Shown piece by piece: positions 25,196 through 34,147 of a DNA stretch of 64,000 bases (positions are counted from its first letter, which is position 1; every line of letters starts with the position of its first letter). A program made the position numbers and the translations under genes. The DNA is taken from contig CAVYPZ010000003.1 in assembly GCA_963770535.1 (NCBI GenBank), positions 3,100,001 through 3,164,000 of the forward strand. Direction: 5' to 3'. The notes beneath the pieces were generated by a model, which saw nothing but the letters and a program-made list of their open reading frames with translations, searched no databases and had not been told where the DNA came from. This DNA comes from RYN-230 sp963770535. GTDB taxonomy: Bacteria; Actinomycetota; Actinomycetes; Streptosporangiales; Streptosporangiaceae.

Positions 25196-26974
25196 TCAGG
25201 CCGCGGGGGCCGGGCCGGGGGGCCCGCCCGCCGGCGGAACCACGACGTCGATGCCGGCCTCGCGGCGCTGCTGCGCGGTGATCGGGGTGGGGGCGCCGGT
25301 GAGCGGGTCAGACGCCGACGCGGCCTTGGGGAAGGCGATCACGTCGCGGATCGTGTCCCGCTCTGCCAGCAGCATGATCAGGCGGTCCCAGCCGAACGCG
25401 ATGCCGCCGTGCGGGGGCGGCCCGTAGCGCAGCGCGTCGAGCAGGAAGCCGAACTGCGACCGGGCCTCCTCCCGGGACAGCCCGATGACGTCGAACACCT
25501 GCTGCTGCATGGCGGGCCGGTGGATACGGATCGAGCCGCCGCCGATCTCGTTGCCGTTGCAGACCAGGTCGTAGGCGTCCGCCAGGGCGCCGCCGGGCTC
25601 GTCGGCGAACTTGTCCGCCCATTCGGGCAGCGGCGCGGTGAACGGGTGATGCACCGCGGTCCAGCCGCCCGACCCGTCCTCCTCGAACATCGGCGCGTCC
25701 ACCACCCACAGGAACGACCAGGCGCCGGGGTCGATGAGGCCCAGCCGGTGGCCGATCTCCAGCCGCGCGGCGCCGAGCAGGGAGCGGGCCTGCTGCGGCG
25801 GGCCCGCCGCGAAGAACACCGCGTCGCCGGGCCCGGCGCCTGCCGCCGCCGGCAACCCGGACCGTTCCTCCGCCGACAGGTGCCGGGCCACGGGCCCGGA
25901 GCCGGAAACCTGGCCGCCGGGGTCGATGAGCACGTACGCGAGGCCACGGGCGCCCCGGGCCCTGGCCCATTCCTGCCAGTTGTCCAGCTCCCGGCGGGAC
26001 TGGGCGGCGCCGCCGGGCATGACCACCGCGCCCACGTAGGGCGCCTGGAAGACCCGGAACGAGGACTGCGCGAAGTACCCGGTCAGGTCGGCCAGCTCGC
26101 AGCCGAAACGCAGGTCCGGCTTGTCGGAGCCGAACCGCGCCATCGCGTCGGCATAGGTCATCCGCGGGACGGGGCGGGGCAGCTCGTAGCCTGCGACCTC
26201 CGACCACAGGCGCCCGACCAGGTCCTCGGCGACCTCGACGATGTCCTCCCGGGTGACGAAGCTCATCTCGATGTCCACCTGGGTGAACTCGGGCTGCCGG
26301 TCCGCCCGGAAGTCCTCGTCCCGGAAGCAGCGGGCCAGCTGCCAGTACCGCTCCATCCCGCCGACCATCAGCAGCTGCTTGAACAGCTGGGGCGACTGGG
26401 GCAGCGCATACCAGTAGCCGGGCTTGAGCCGCACCGGCACGAGGAAGTCCCTGGCCCCCTCGGGGGTGGACCTGGTCAGGTCGGGCGTCTCCACGTAGAC
26501 GAAGCGGTGGCTGCGCAGCACGTCGGTGACCAGGTAGGTGGCCTCGGAGCGGACCCGCAGCGCGGCCGCGGTCTCGGCGCGCCTCATGTCCAGGTAGCGG
26601 TACCGGAGCCGGGTCTCCTCATTCAGTTCTCCCGCGCCGTCGATCGGGAACGGCAGCGGGTCCGCCTCACCGAGGATCTCCAGCTCGTCCGCGGCGACCT
26701 CGATCTGGCCGGTGGGCAGCTCCGGGTTCTCGTTGCCGGGGGGCCTGAGGCGCACCCGCCCGGTCACCTTCACGCAGAACTCGGCCCGGAGCGCGTGCGC
26801 GGGGCCGTCCTCACCCTCGCCCCGGAACACGGCCTGGACGACGCCGCTGGCGTCGCGCAAGTCGATGAAGGTAACGCCGCCATGGTCCCGGCGGCGGGCC
26901 ACCCAGCCCGCCAGCGTGACCACCTGGCCGTCCTGCTCAGCGCGCAGCGTGCCCGCCTCGTGCGTTCGGATCAT
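25196..26974 (-). CDS. aspS: Aspartyl-tRNA synthetase, probably non-discriminating
   Basis: 592 aa class IIb synthetase: N-terminal OB fold (GWVARRRDHGGVTFIDLRD), motif 2 (RCFRDEDFRADRQPEF), GAD insertion domain, motif 3 (GIAFGWDRLIMLLA). The residue after the RRRD of the OB fold is His. In studied enzymes such as the M. tuberculosis one, His here goes with charging both tRNA-Asp and tRNA-Asn, whereas discriminating E. coli-type enzymes have Leu. An indirect Asn-tRNA route via GatCAB is therefore inferred. C-terminal Pro/Gly-rich tail. Confidence 0.96.
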   Translation of the reverse strand: MIRTHEAGTLRAEQDGQVVTLAGWVARRRDHGGVTFIDLRDASGVVQAVFRGEGEDGPAHALRAEFCVKVTGRVRLRPPGNENPELPTGQIEVAADELEILGEADPLPFPIDGAGELNEETRLRYRYLDMRRAETAAALRVRSEATYLVTDVLRSHRFVYVETPDLTRSTPEGARDFLVPVRLKPGYWYALPQSPQLFKQLLMVGGMERYWQLARCFRDEDFRADRQPEFTQVDIEMSFVTREDIVEVAEDLVGRLWSEVAGYELPRPVPRMTYADAMARFGSDKPDLRFGCELADLTGYFAQSSFRVFQAPYVGAVVMPGGAAQSRRELDNWQEWARARGARGLAYVLIDPGGQVSGSGPVARHLSAEERSGLPAAAGAGPGDAVFFAAGPPQQARSLLGAARLEIGHRLGLIDPGAWSFLWVVDAPMFEEDGSGGWTAVHHPFTAPLPEWADKFADEPGGALADAYDLVCNGNEIGGGSIRIHRPAMQQQVFDVIGLSREEARSQFGFLLDALRYGPPPHGGIAFGWDRLIMLLAERDTIRDVIAFPKAASASDPLTGAPTPITAQQRREAGIDVVVPPAGGPPGPAPAA

Positions 26975-27025
26975 GTCCTGCTCAGCCTCTCCATTACCGC
27001 CCCCGTGGCCCCCTGGGAGCCCTGC

Positions 27026-27733
27026 TCACAGCCCTGTCGGCCGTCCTGGCCGGCCGCCCGGCGTTCCCAGGCCGGTGCCGGGCTCCAGGCCGGCCAGGAA
27101 CGGGTTGGTGGCCCGCTCGGCCCCGATCGTCGTCTGCGGCCCGTGACCGGGCAGCACCTGTGTCTCATCCGGCAGCGTGAGGCACACCCGGGCCAGGCTG
27201 TCCATCATGGCGGCGCTGTCGCCGCCGGGCAGGTCGGTCCGCCCGATCGAGCCGGCGAACAGCAGGTCGCCGGAGAACATGACGGCCGGCCCGGACCGGA
27301 ACACCACCGATCCCGGGGTGTGCCCGGGCGCGTGATTGACCGTGATCTCCAGGCCGGCCAGGGACAGCACGGTGCCGTCGCCGAGTTCCCTGACGTCGTC
27401 GGGCTCGGTGAACTCCAGGCCGCCGAACAGCTGCTGGCCTGGTCCCAGCGGCAGGCCGCGGGCCGGGTCGGTCAGCAGCGCGCGGTCACCGGGGTGCACG
27501 TACGCCGGGATGCCGCGCGCCCCGCAGACCGGGGCCACGGACCACACATGGTCGATGTGCCCGTGCGTCAGCAGCACCGCGACCGGCTTCAGCCGGTGCT
27601 CGGCGACGATCTGCGCGATACCGCCCTCGGAGTCTTCCCCCGGATCGATGATTACGCATTCCGCGCCTGGCTCCGGGGCCACCACAAAGCAATTGGCGGC
27701 GAAGGAACCAGCCGGGAACCCGGCAACTAGCAC
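27026..27733 (-). CDS. Metallo-beta-lactamase-fold hydrolase (glyoxalase II-like)
   Basis: 235 aa cytosolic hydrolase. Metal ligands visible: THGHIDH (about 77-83), H in NHAPGHTPGS, D in MFSGDLLF, H in LPGHGPQTTIG. Start GTG at 27733 with GAGGAGG upstream. The short C-terminal part lacks the full substrate domain of true glyoxalase II, so a thioester hydrolase of unknown substrate is the safest call. Divergent from the cyclophilin gene; this gene neighbourhood (aspS/MBL/cyclophilin/DUF349/rel) is conserved in actinomycetes. Confidence 0.88.
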   Translation of the reverse strand: MLVAGFPAGSFAANCFVVAPEPGAECVIIDPGEDSEGGIAQIVAEHRLKPVAVLLTHGHIDHVWSVAPVCGARGIPAYVHPGDRALLTDPARGLPLGPGQQLFGGLEFTEPDDVRELGDGTVLSLAGLEITVNHAPGHTPGSVVFRSGPAVMFSGDLLFAGSIGRTDLPGGDSAAMMDSLARVCLTLPDETQVLPGHGPQTTIGAERATNPFLAGLEPGTGLGTPGGRPGRPTGL

Positions 27734-27920
27734 GGACCGGCCTCCTCGGTGCGTTCGGGGCAGATGGCGGACTCTCGGTCAACTTCCGCCGCTACAGGCT
27801 ACCGATCTACTCGGCCCAGCCGCGAACCGATAACAGCGGCGTCACGACCTCGCGGGTGCCGGTACCATTCGCGAAGTTTCGCTGGTAAGCAGGCAACAGG
27901 CAGCCAGGAGGAACAGGCCA

Positions 27921-28736
27921 GTGACAGGTAAGAAGGAGCGGCAGCGCAAGCTGGCCCGTGAGCGCATGCAGCGCCAGCAGGCGCGGCGTGCCCAGCGGGC
28001 CCACCGGGCACGCCAGACCACGATAGTGGCCGTGGCCTGCTGCGTGGTCGTCGGGCTGGGCGTGGGCGGCTACTTCCTGTTCTCCGGGCCGGGCGCCAGC
28101 AAGGCGGCGGCCGTGTCCGCGACCTCCTCGGCCACGCCATCCGCCTCGGCCGGCGCGTCGACGCAGGCGGAGCCCGCCACCACGTGCAGCTACACGCCGG
28201 GCGGGACCGCAGCCCGGACGGTGGGGCTGCCGCCGGCGAAGCCTGACTACAAGGCGTCCTACCAGGCCACCATCCGGACCAACCGCGGCGATGTGGTCAT
28301 CAGCCTGCTGAACAGCAAGGCCACCTGCACGGTCAACTCGTTCGTGTACCTGGCGGCCAAGAAGTACTTCAACCGCACGCACTGCCACCGGCTGAGCACC
28401 GTCAACCCGTTCGTGCTGCAGTGCGGCGATCCGACCGGCACCGGCAAGGGCGGGCCCGGCTACACCTTCGCTGACGAGAACCTGGCGGGGGCGAAGTACA
28501 CCCCGGGCACGGTGGCGATGGCGAACGGCGGCCCCAATACCAACGGCAGCCAGTTCTTCATCGTGTACAAGAACTCGCCGCTGCCGCCGAGCTACACGCC
28601 GTTCGGCCAGGTCGTCAGAGGACTCGGGATCATCCAGAATGTGGCCAGGGCGGGCAGTGACAACGCCAATGGGGCCGGGGATGGTCACCCGAAGGAGAAA
28701 GTCGTTATCGAAAGCGTCACCATCAAGAAGACCTGA
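27921..28736 (+). CDS. Membrane-anchored cyclophilin-type peptidyl-prolyl isomerase
   Basis: 271 aa from GTG 27921 with GGAGG upstream. A highly basic cytoplasmic N-terminus (KKERQRKLARERMQRQQARR), one TM helix (about 35-55), an Ser/Ala/Thr linker, then a cyclophilin domain (about 110-270) with FNRTHCHRL, GDPTGTGKGGPGYTF and GSQFFIVYK. The catalytic Arg region FHR of cyclophilin A is HCHR here. Probably faces outside and assists folding of secreted proteins. First gene of a plus-strand pair with the DUF349 gene. Confidence 0.9.
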   Translation: MTGKKERQRKLARERMQRQQARRAQRAHRARQTTIVAVACCVVVGLGVGGYFLFSGPGASKAAAVSATSSATPSASAGASTQAEPATTCSYTPGGTAARTVGLPPAKPDYKASYQATIRTNRGDVVISLLNSKATCTVNSFVYLAAKKYFNRTHCHRLSTVNPFVLQCGDPTGTGKGGPGYTFADENLAGAKYTPGTVAMANGGPNTNGSQFFIVYKNSPLPPSYTPFGQVVRGLGIIQNVARAGSDNANGAGDGHPKEKVVIESVTIKKT

Positions 28737-28781
28737 GCCTGGCAACGCCGCCAGGACCCAGGGCTGAGCAGGAGGTTAGCG

Positions 28782-30020
28782 GTGAGTACCGCCAACGATC
28801 CGTGGGGCAGGGTAGCTGACGACGGCACGGTCTACGTCCGTGCCGGCGGGAGCGAGCGGGTGGTTGGCTCATGGCAGGCGGGCAGCCCCGACGAGGCGCT
28901 CGCCTTCTACCGCCGCAAGTACGAGGCGCTGGAGACCGAGGTCGCCCTGCTCGAGCAGCGCCTCTCCGGCACCGACCTGTCCCCCGGCAGCGCCCGGGCG
29001 ACCATCGACCGGCTGCTCGAGGCCGTGGCGACGGCGAACGCGGTCGGTGACCTCGACGCGCTGAAGAACCGGCTCGAGGCCCTGACCGGGCAGGTGGACA
29101 ACCGCCGCGAGGAAGTCCGGGCCGCCCGCGAGCAGGCCCGCGTCGAGGCCAGGGCGTTCAAGGAGCGCATCGTCGCGGAGGCTGAGCAGATCGCGGCCGA
29201 AGCCACCCACTGGAAGATCAGCGGGGAACGGATGCGCCAGCTGCTCGAGGAGTGGAAAGCGGCCCCGCGGGCCGACCGGGCGGTGGAGACCGCGCTGTGG
29301 AAGCGGCTGTCAGCCGCCCGCAACGCGTTCGCCAAGCGGCGCAAAGCCTACTTCGCCGGGCTGGAAGAAGAGCGTGAGGAAGCCAAGTCCCGCAAGGAGA
29401 AGCTGGTCGTCGAGGCCGAGGCGCTGGCGGCGTCCACCGACTGGGGCCCGACCGCGGCGGCCTACCGGGACCTGATGCGGTCGTGGAAGGCAGCGGGCCG
29501 GGCGGGCCGCACCGACGAGGAAGAGCTGTGGGGCCGGTTCAAGGCCGCCCAGGACCAGTTCTTCGCCGCCCGGTCGGGCGTGTTCTCCGCCAAGGAGAAC
29601 GAGCTGCGCGAGCATGCGGTGGTCAAGAACGCGCTGCTGGAAGAGGCCGGCCAGCTGGTGCCGGTGACGAACGTGCGGGCCGCGCGGGCGGCGCTGCGCA
29701 GCATCCAGGAGCGGTGGGAACAGGCCGGGTCGGTGCCCCGTGAGGCGCACGACCGCCTGGAGCAGGGGCTGCGCCGGATCGAGGACGCGGTCCGCAAGGC
29801 GGAGGACGCGCAGTGGCGGCGCTCGAACCCGGAGGCCCTGGCCCGGGCGCAGGGCACGGTCGAGCAGATCCGGGCCACGATCGCGAGCCTGGAGCAGCAG
29901 CTGGCCAAGGCGCAGCAGCGCGGGGACACCCGCGCGGTCACCCAGGCCGAGGAAGCGATCACCGCCCGCCGCTCGTGGCTGGAAGAAGCCGAGCGCACCC
30001 TGGCCGAGCTGTCAGGCTGA
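28782..30020 (+). CDS. DUF349 repeat protein
   Basis: 412 aa, GTG start with AGGAGG upstream. Starts with a Trp-containing small domain (WGRVADDGTVYVRAGGSERVVGSW), then a long helical region with DUF349 repeats recognisable by W-K-x-A and L-W-x-R-F/L motifs (EEWKAAPRADRAVETALWKRL, SWKAAGRAGRTDEEELW). Mostly charged coiled coil, no TM. Role unknown; lies next to the cyclophilin gene and upstream of rel in Streptomyces as well (from memory). Ends two bases from the convergent DedA gene. Confidence 0.88.
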   Translation: MSTANDPWGRVADDGTVYVRAGGSERVVGSWQAGSPDEALAFYRRKYEALETEVALLEQRLSGTDLSPGSARATIDRLLEAVATANAVGDLDALKNRLEALTGQVDNRREEVRAAREQARVEARAFKERIVAEAEQIAAEATHWKISGERMRQLLEEWKAAPRADRAVETALWKRLSAARNAFAKRRKAYFAGLEEEREEAKSRKEKLVVEAEALAASTDWGPTAAAYRDLMRSWKAAGRAGRTDEEELWGRFKAAQDQFFAARSGVFSAKENELREHAVVKNALLEEAGQLVPVTNVRAARAALRSIQERWEQAGSVPREAHDRLEQGLRRIEDAVRKAEDAQWRRSNPEALARAQGTVEQIRATIASLEQQLAKAQQRGDTRAVTQAEEAITARRSWLEEAERTLAELSG

Positions 30021-30022
30021 CC

Positions 30023-30799
30023 TCAGCAGCCTGGCCGCCGCGCGGATGAGCCGCGGGGTGCCGGCTGGCTGTGGCGTGGTTCCGCGGCGTGGTGGCCAGT
30101 GCCCGCCGCCGGTTCAGCCGGTTCAGCCGGTTCAGCCGGTTCGGCCGGGGCGGCCCGGTCACCGGGGCCGGGGGCCTGCCTGGCCCGGCGCCGGCGCAGC
30201 AGGTGCCGGGCAATGATGGCCAGGACGACCAGGATCAGCAGGATCAGCGCGTAGAGCGAGTAGCGCGTCACCTGCTGGTAAATGGTGGTGATGTGGCTTC
30301 CGGCCAGGTAGCCCACGGTGACCCACACGGCCACCCACAAGGCTGCCCCCAGCGCGTTGAACACGAGGAAGCGCCGCCAGGGCATCCCGACGATTCCGGC
30401 CACGATGCCGTTGGCCTGGCGCAGTCCCTCGACGAACCGCGCGACCACAATGATCTTGCCGCCGTGTCTTTCGAAGAAGCTCTGCGCCTTGTCCAGCCGC
30501 TCTTTGGTGAGGAACACGTACTTGCCCAGCCGCAACGCCAGCGCCCGGCCGCCGAAGTGCCCGATCGCGAAGCCGATGTTGTCCCCGGCGATCGCGGCGA
30601 GGAAGCCTATGACCCCGACGAGCACGATGTTCAGCCGGCCCGCCCCGGCGTACAGCGCCGCGGCGATGAGGATGGTCTCGCCGGGCACCGGGATGCCGAA
30701 GTCCTCCACCGCGACGAGGAGGCCGACCGCCCAGTAGCCATAGTGATTCAGGTACGGGCTCACCACGTCCAGGAATCCAGGCAGCGCCGTCCCGCTCAC
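30023..30799 (-). CDS. DedA/VTT-family membrane protein
   Basis: 258 aa. DedA proteins act as lipid (undecaprenyl phosphate or phospholipid) flippases or transporters. Visible signatures: GIPVPGETILIAAALYAG with the conserved Glu, GDNIGFAIGHFGGR, and FVEGLRQANGIVAGIVGMPWRRFLVFNALGA. In many DedA proteins the third motif reads F-x-R-x-x-P; here VARFVEGLRQ keeps the Arg. Four to five TM helices to about residue 215, then a cytosolic Glu/Pro/Ala tail built on a 9-bp repeat. Confidence 0.92.
   Translation of the reverse strand: MSGTALPGFLDVVSPYLNHYGYWAVGLLVAVEDFGIPVPGETILIAAALYAGAGRLNIVLVGVIGFLAAIAGDNIGFAIGHFGGRALALRLGKYVFLTKERLDKAQSFFERHGGKIIVVARFVEGLRQANGIVAGIVGMPWRRFLVFNALGAALWVAVWVTVGYLAGSHITTIYQQVTRYSLYALILLILVVLAIIARHLLRRRRARQAPGPGDRAAPAEPAEPAEPAEPAAGTGHHAAEPRHSQPAPRGSSARRPGC
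30111..30146. repeat. 9-bp tandem repeat in the dedA tail
   Basis: Four units of ggttcagcc (last one ggttcggcc), coding a run of (AEP) residues in the C-terminal tail of the DedA protein. In-frame microsatellite. Confidence 0.85.
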
Positions 30800-31007
30800 C
30801 GGCCGCCTCCGGGCCCCATCACCTGGCCCGGGCGCCGGCGGTGGCGGCTTCCGCGGTGGCGGTGCCCGCGCCAGCCCCGGCCGTCTTGGGAGTCCCGGAT
30901 CCGGGTGCCTGGCTCATGGCTGCCGCGCTACCCCCGCACATCACGTGTACACCACCTGGTTCACCCGCCGGGCCGCCGTGAGCCGGGCCGCGCGGCGGCC
31001 GGCCCGC

Positions 31008-31286
31008 TCAGTGGCTGTCCTCCTGACCGGCCTGATCGTCCGCCGCGACAGCCCCGCGCTCGTCCAGCGGCGCGCCGATGTCCCAGGCCGAGCCTTCGGC
31101 CGCGGGCAGGCCGCCGATGATCGGTACCACCGATCCGTCGTCGCCGGCTGCCTCGCCCGTTTCGGTCAGGTACCCCGGATCATCGGCGGGCTCGGGACTG
31201 GCCGGTTCCCCCTGGCGGGACGGCTCCTCCGGCCGGCCGGGCTCCTCGTCGGGCGGCGCGGATCCGGGCTGGTCATTCTGGGTCAC
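31008..31286 (-). CDS. Small acidic, probably disordered protein
   Basis: 92 aa from GTG 31286 with AAGGAG eight bases upstream. Composition is dominated by Asp, Glu, Pro, Gly and Ala with few hydrophobics apart from SVVPIIGGLPAAEG; no recognisable domain and no membrane segment. The good SD and acidic bias support coding. It lies between rel and dedA in the minus direction, after the large inverted repeat. Function unknown. Confidence 0.6.
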   Translation of the reverse strand: MTQNDQPGSAPPDEEPGRPEEPSRQGEPASPEPADDPGYLTETGEAAGDDGSVVPIIGGLPAAEGSAWDIGAPLDERGAVAADDQAGQEDSH

Positions 31287-31361
31287 CTGGGCATCTCCTT
31301 CAACATGGTCACCTCTAGTGCGGGACGATTACGGGCGCTGGCCACATCAAGGCCCCGGACT

Positions 31362-31416
31362 CCATGATCCTGTGCAATCGGTGCTGCCATTCAGCACCCG
31401 TTGCACATGATCATGG
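31362..31416. repeat. 25-bp inverted repeat with 5-base loop downstream of rel
   Basis: Left arm 31362-31386 and right arm 31392-31416 match at 22 of 25 positions, beginning CCATGATC and ending GATCATGG, with an inner GGTGCTG/CAGCACC stem. It sits in the 148-base gap between the rel stop and the small acidic gene. No T-run on either side. Could be a rel terminator or a member of a dispersed palindromic family. Confidence 0.7.
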
Positions 31417-31434
31417 AAATGGTCCCCGGCGGGG

Positions 31435-34080
31435 TCAGCTCGTGATCCGGTAGACGTCGTAGACACCGTCGATGGCGCGGACCGCGCGGAGCACGTGGCC
31501 GAGGTGCTTCGGGTCGCCCATCTCGAACGTGAACCGGCTGACCGCGACCCGGTCCCTGGTCGTGGTGACGGAGGCGGACAGGATGTTCACGTGCTGGTCG
31601 GAGATGGTCCGGGTCACATCCGAGAGGAGCCCGGTCCGGTCCAGCGCCTCCACCTGGATGGCCACCAGGAACATCGAGTCCTCGGTCGGCGACCAGCGCA
31701 CCGCCACCAGCCGCTCGGGCTGGGAGTCGAGCAGGTGGCGCAGGTTCAGGCAGTCGGCCCGGTGCACCGAGACCCCGTGGCCCCGGGTGATGAACCCGGT
31801 GATCTCATCCCCCGGTACCGGGGTGCAGCACTTGGACAGCCGCGCCCAGACGTCCGCCGCGCCTTCCACCACGACACCCGAATCACCCGGCGGCCGGGGC
31901 CGGGGCGGGCGGGTCGGCAGCGTGGCCTCGGCCAGGTCTTCCTGGGCCCCGGCCATCCCGCCGGCCGACTGGACCAGCTTGGCCGCCACCGACTGCGCGC
32001 TGACGTGCCCCTCCCCCACCGCCGCGTACAGCGCGGACAGGTCCGGGTAGTGCAGCTCGGTCGCGATGGCCACCAGTGCGTCCCCGGTGGCCAGGCGCTG
32101 CAGCGGCAGGCCGTGCTTGCGCATGGCCCGCGCGATGGCGGTCTTCCCGGTCTCGGTCGCCGCTTCCCGGCGCTCCTTGGAGAACCAGTGCCGGATCTTG
32201 TTCCGGGCGCGGGCGCTCTTGACGAACTGCAGCCAGTCACGGCTCGGCCCGGCGTCCTGGGCCTTGGAGGTGAAGATCTCGACGGTGTCGCCGTTGTCCA
32301 GCGTGCTCTCCAGCGCCACCAGCCGGCCGTTGACGCGGGCCCCGATCGTGCGGTGCCCCACCTCGGTGTGGATGGCGTAGGCGAAGTCCACCGCCGTGGC
32401 CCCCTGCGGCAGCGCGATGACCTCGCCGCGCGGGGTGAACACGTAGACCTCGGCCGCCCCGAGGTCAAAGCGGAGCGACTCCAGGAACTCGGCCGGGTCG
32501 GCTGTCTCCCGCTGCCAGTCCACGAGCTGGCGCAGCCAGGCCATGTCGCCGTTGCCGTCCCGGCCACCGCGGCCGCCCCGGCCGCCGCCGGCCGCCTCTT
32601 CCTTGTACTTCCAGTGCGCGGCGACGCCGTACTCCGCGCGGCGGTGCATGCCCCAGGTCCTGATCTGCAGCTCGACCGGCTTGCCACCGGGGCCGATCAC
32701 GGTCGTGTGCAGCGACTGGTACATGTTGAACTTCGGCATCGCGATGTAGTCCTTGAACCGCCCGGGCACGGGGTTCCACCGGGCGTGGACCGTGCCGAGC
32801 GCGGCGTAGCAGTCGCGCACCGAGTCCACCAGGACGCGGATGCCCACCAGGTCGTAGATGTCGTCGAAGCCCACGTTGCGGGCGATCATCTTCTGGTAGA
32901 CGGAGTAGTAGTGCTTGGGGCGGCCGGTCACGCTGGCCTTGACCTTGGCCTCGCGCAGGTCGGTGGAGACGTCCTCGATGACCTCCTGGAGGAAGACGTC
33001 GCGGCGCGGGGCGCGCTCGGAGACCAGCCGGGCGATCTCGTCATAACGCTTGGGGTAGAGCGTCGCGAAGGCCAGGTCCTCCAGCTCCCACTTGATCGTG
33101 TTCATGCCGAGCCGGTGGGCCAGCGGCGCGAAGATCTCCAGGGTCTCGCGTGACTTGCGCTCCTGCTTTTCCCGGGGCAGGTAGCGCAGCGTGCGCATGT
33201 TGTGCAGCCGGTCGGCGAGCTTGATGACCAGGACGCGGATGTCGCGGGACATCGCGACGACCATCTTGCGCACCGTCTCGGCCTCGGCGACCTCGCCGTA
33301 TTTGACCTTGTCCAGCTTGGTGACCCCGTCCACCAGGGCCGCGATCTCGTCCCCGAAGTCGGCCCGCAGCTGGTCGAGCGCGTAGTCGGTGTCCTCCACC
33401 GTGTCGTGCAGCAGGGCCGCGCACAAGGTCTCGTGGTTCATGCCCAGCTCGGCGAGGATGGTGGCCACGGCGAGCGGGTGGGTGATGTACGGGTCGCCGC
33501 TCTTGCGCTTCTGCCCGGTGTGCCAGTGGGCGGCCACGTCGTAGGCGTGCTCGATGAGCCGGACGTCCGCCTTGGGGTGGGTCGCGCGCACCGTCTTGAT
33601 CATCGGCTCGAGGACGGGGTTGATGCCGCCGCCGCGGGTCGCGCCGAGCCGGGCCAGGCGGCGCGCGGCCCGTCCCGATCCCGCGCCGCGCCCGGCGCCC
33701 GTGCCCCGGCTGGTGGACGGGCTCCGGCCGTTCGCCGAGCGGGACCCCGGGCGTGGCGGGGCCGGTTCCGCCGCGGCATCGCTGGCCGGGTCACTGCCCG
33801 CGGCGTCACTGCCCGCGGCGTCACTGCCCGCGGCGTCACTGCCTGCGGGGTCCGGGCTGGCCGGGTGACTGCCCGCGGGGTCAGGGCTGGCGGGGTCAGG
33901 GCTGGCGGGGTCAGGGCTGGCGGGCCCCGTGGCAGGCGGCCGTGTGCCCGCGGCCTGGGTGCCCGTGGGCCCGGCGGCGTCAGCGTCCCCGGTGCCGGGG
34001 AGCACGGCCTCGTCCGGGAGGGCAGGAGTCACCCCGGCTCCGGCACCGCCGGTCGTTGCCACGTCACCGGCCACAGGCAC
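31435..34080 (-). CDS. rel: Bifunctional (p)ppGpp synthetase/hydrolase Rel
   Basis: 881 aa stringent-response enzyme. A long N-terminal Ala/Ser/Pro/Asp tail (about 1-145) with ASPDP and AGSDA repeats precedes the HD hydrolase (HDTVEDT, LADRLHNMRTL), the synthetase (TGRPKHYYSVYQKM, RFKDYIAMPKFNMYQSLHTT), TGS (VYVFTPRGEVIALPQGATA) and a C-terminal ACT domain. RFKD matches the RXKD motif of bifunctional Rel enzymes rather than the EXDD of synthesis-only RelA. The repeat-rich tail is longer than in most relatives, so the start at 34080 is uncertain. Upstream is apt, downstream a large hairpin. Confidence 0.96.
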   Translation of the reverse strand: MPVAGDVATTGGAGAGVTPALPDEAVLPGTGDADAAGPTGTQAAGTRPPATGPASPDPASPDPASPDPAGSHPASPDPAGSDAAGSDAAGSDAAGSDPASDAAAEPAPPRPGSRSANGRSPSTSRGTGAGRGAGSGRAARRLARLGATRGGGINPVLEPMIKTVRATHPKADVRLIEHAYDVAAHWHTGQKRKSGDPYITHPLAVATILAELGMNHETLCAALLHDTVEDTDYALDQLRADFGDEIAALVDGVTKLDKVKYGEVAEAETVRKMVVAMSRDIRVLVIKLADRLHNMRTLRYLPREKQERKSRETLEIFAPLAHRLGMNTIKWELEDLAFATLYPKRYDEIARLVSERAPRRDVFLQEVIEDVSTDLREAKVKASVTGRPKHYYSVYQKMIARNVGFDDIYDLVGIRVLVDSVRDCYAALGTVHARWNPVPGRFKDYIAMPKFNMYQSLHTTVIGPGGKPVELQIRTWGMHRRAEYGVAAHWKYKEEAAGGGRGGRGGRDGNGDMAWLRQLVDWQRETADPAEFLESLRFDLGAAEVYVFTPRGEVIALPQGATAVDFAYAIHTEVGHRTIGARVNGRLVALESTLDNGDTVEIFTSKAQDAGPSRDWLQFVKSARARNKIRHWFSKERREAATETGKTAIARAMRKHGLPLQRLATGDALVAIATELHYPDLSALYAAVGEGHVSAQSVAAKLVQSAGGMAGAQEDLAEATLPTRPPRPRPPGDSGVVVEGAADVWARLSKCCTPVPGDEITGFITRGHGVSVHRADCLNLRHLLDSQPERLVAVRWSPTEDSMFLVAIQVEALDRTGLLSDVTRTISDQHVNILSASVTTTRDRVAVSRFTFEMGDPKHLGHVLRAVRAIDGVYDVYRITS

Positions 34081-34147
34081 TCCTCACGTCCGCCAAGACC
34101 CCATTCTATCGGCGGAAGATCCGGGCAGTGCCGAGCTCAGCGCCTCG

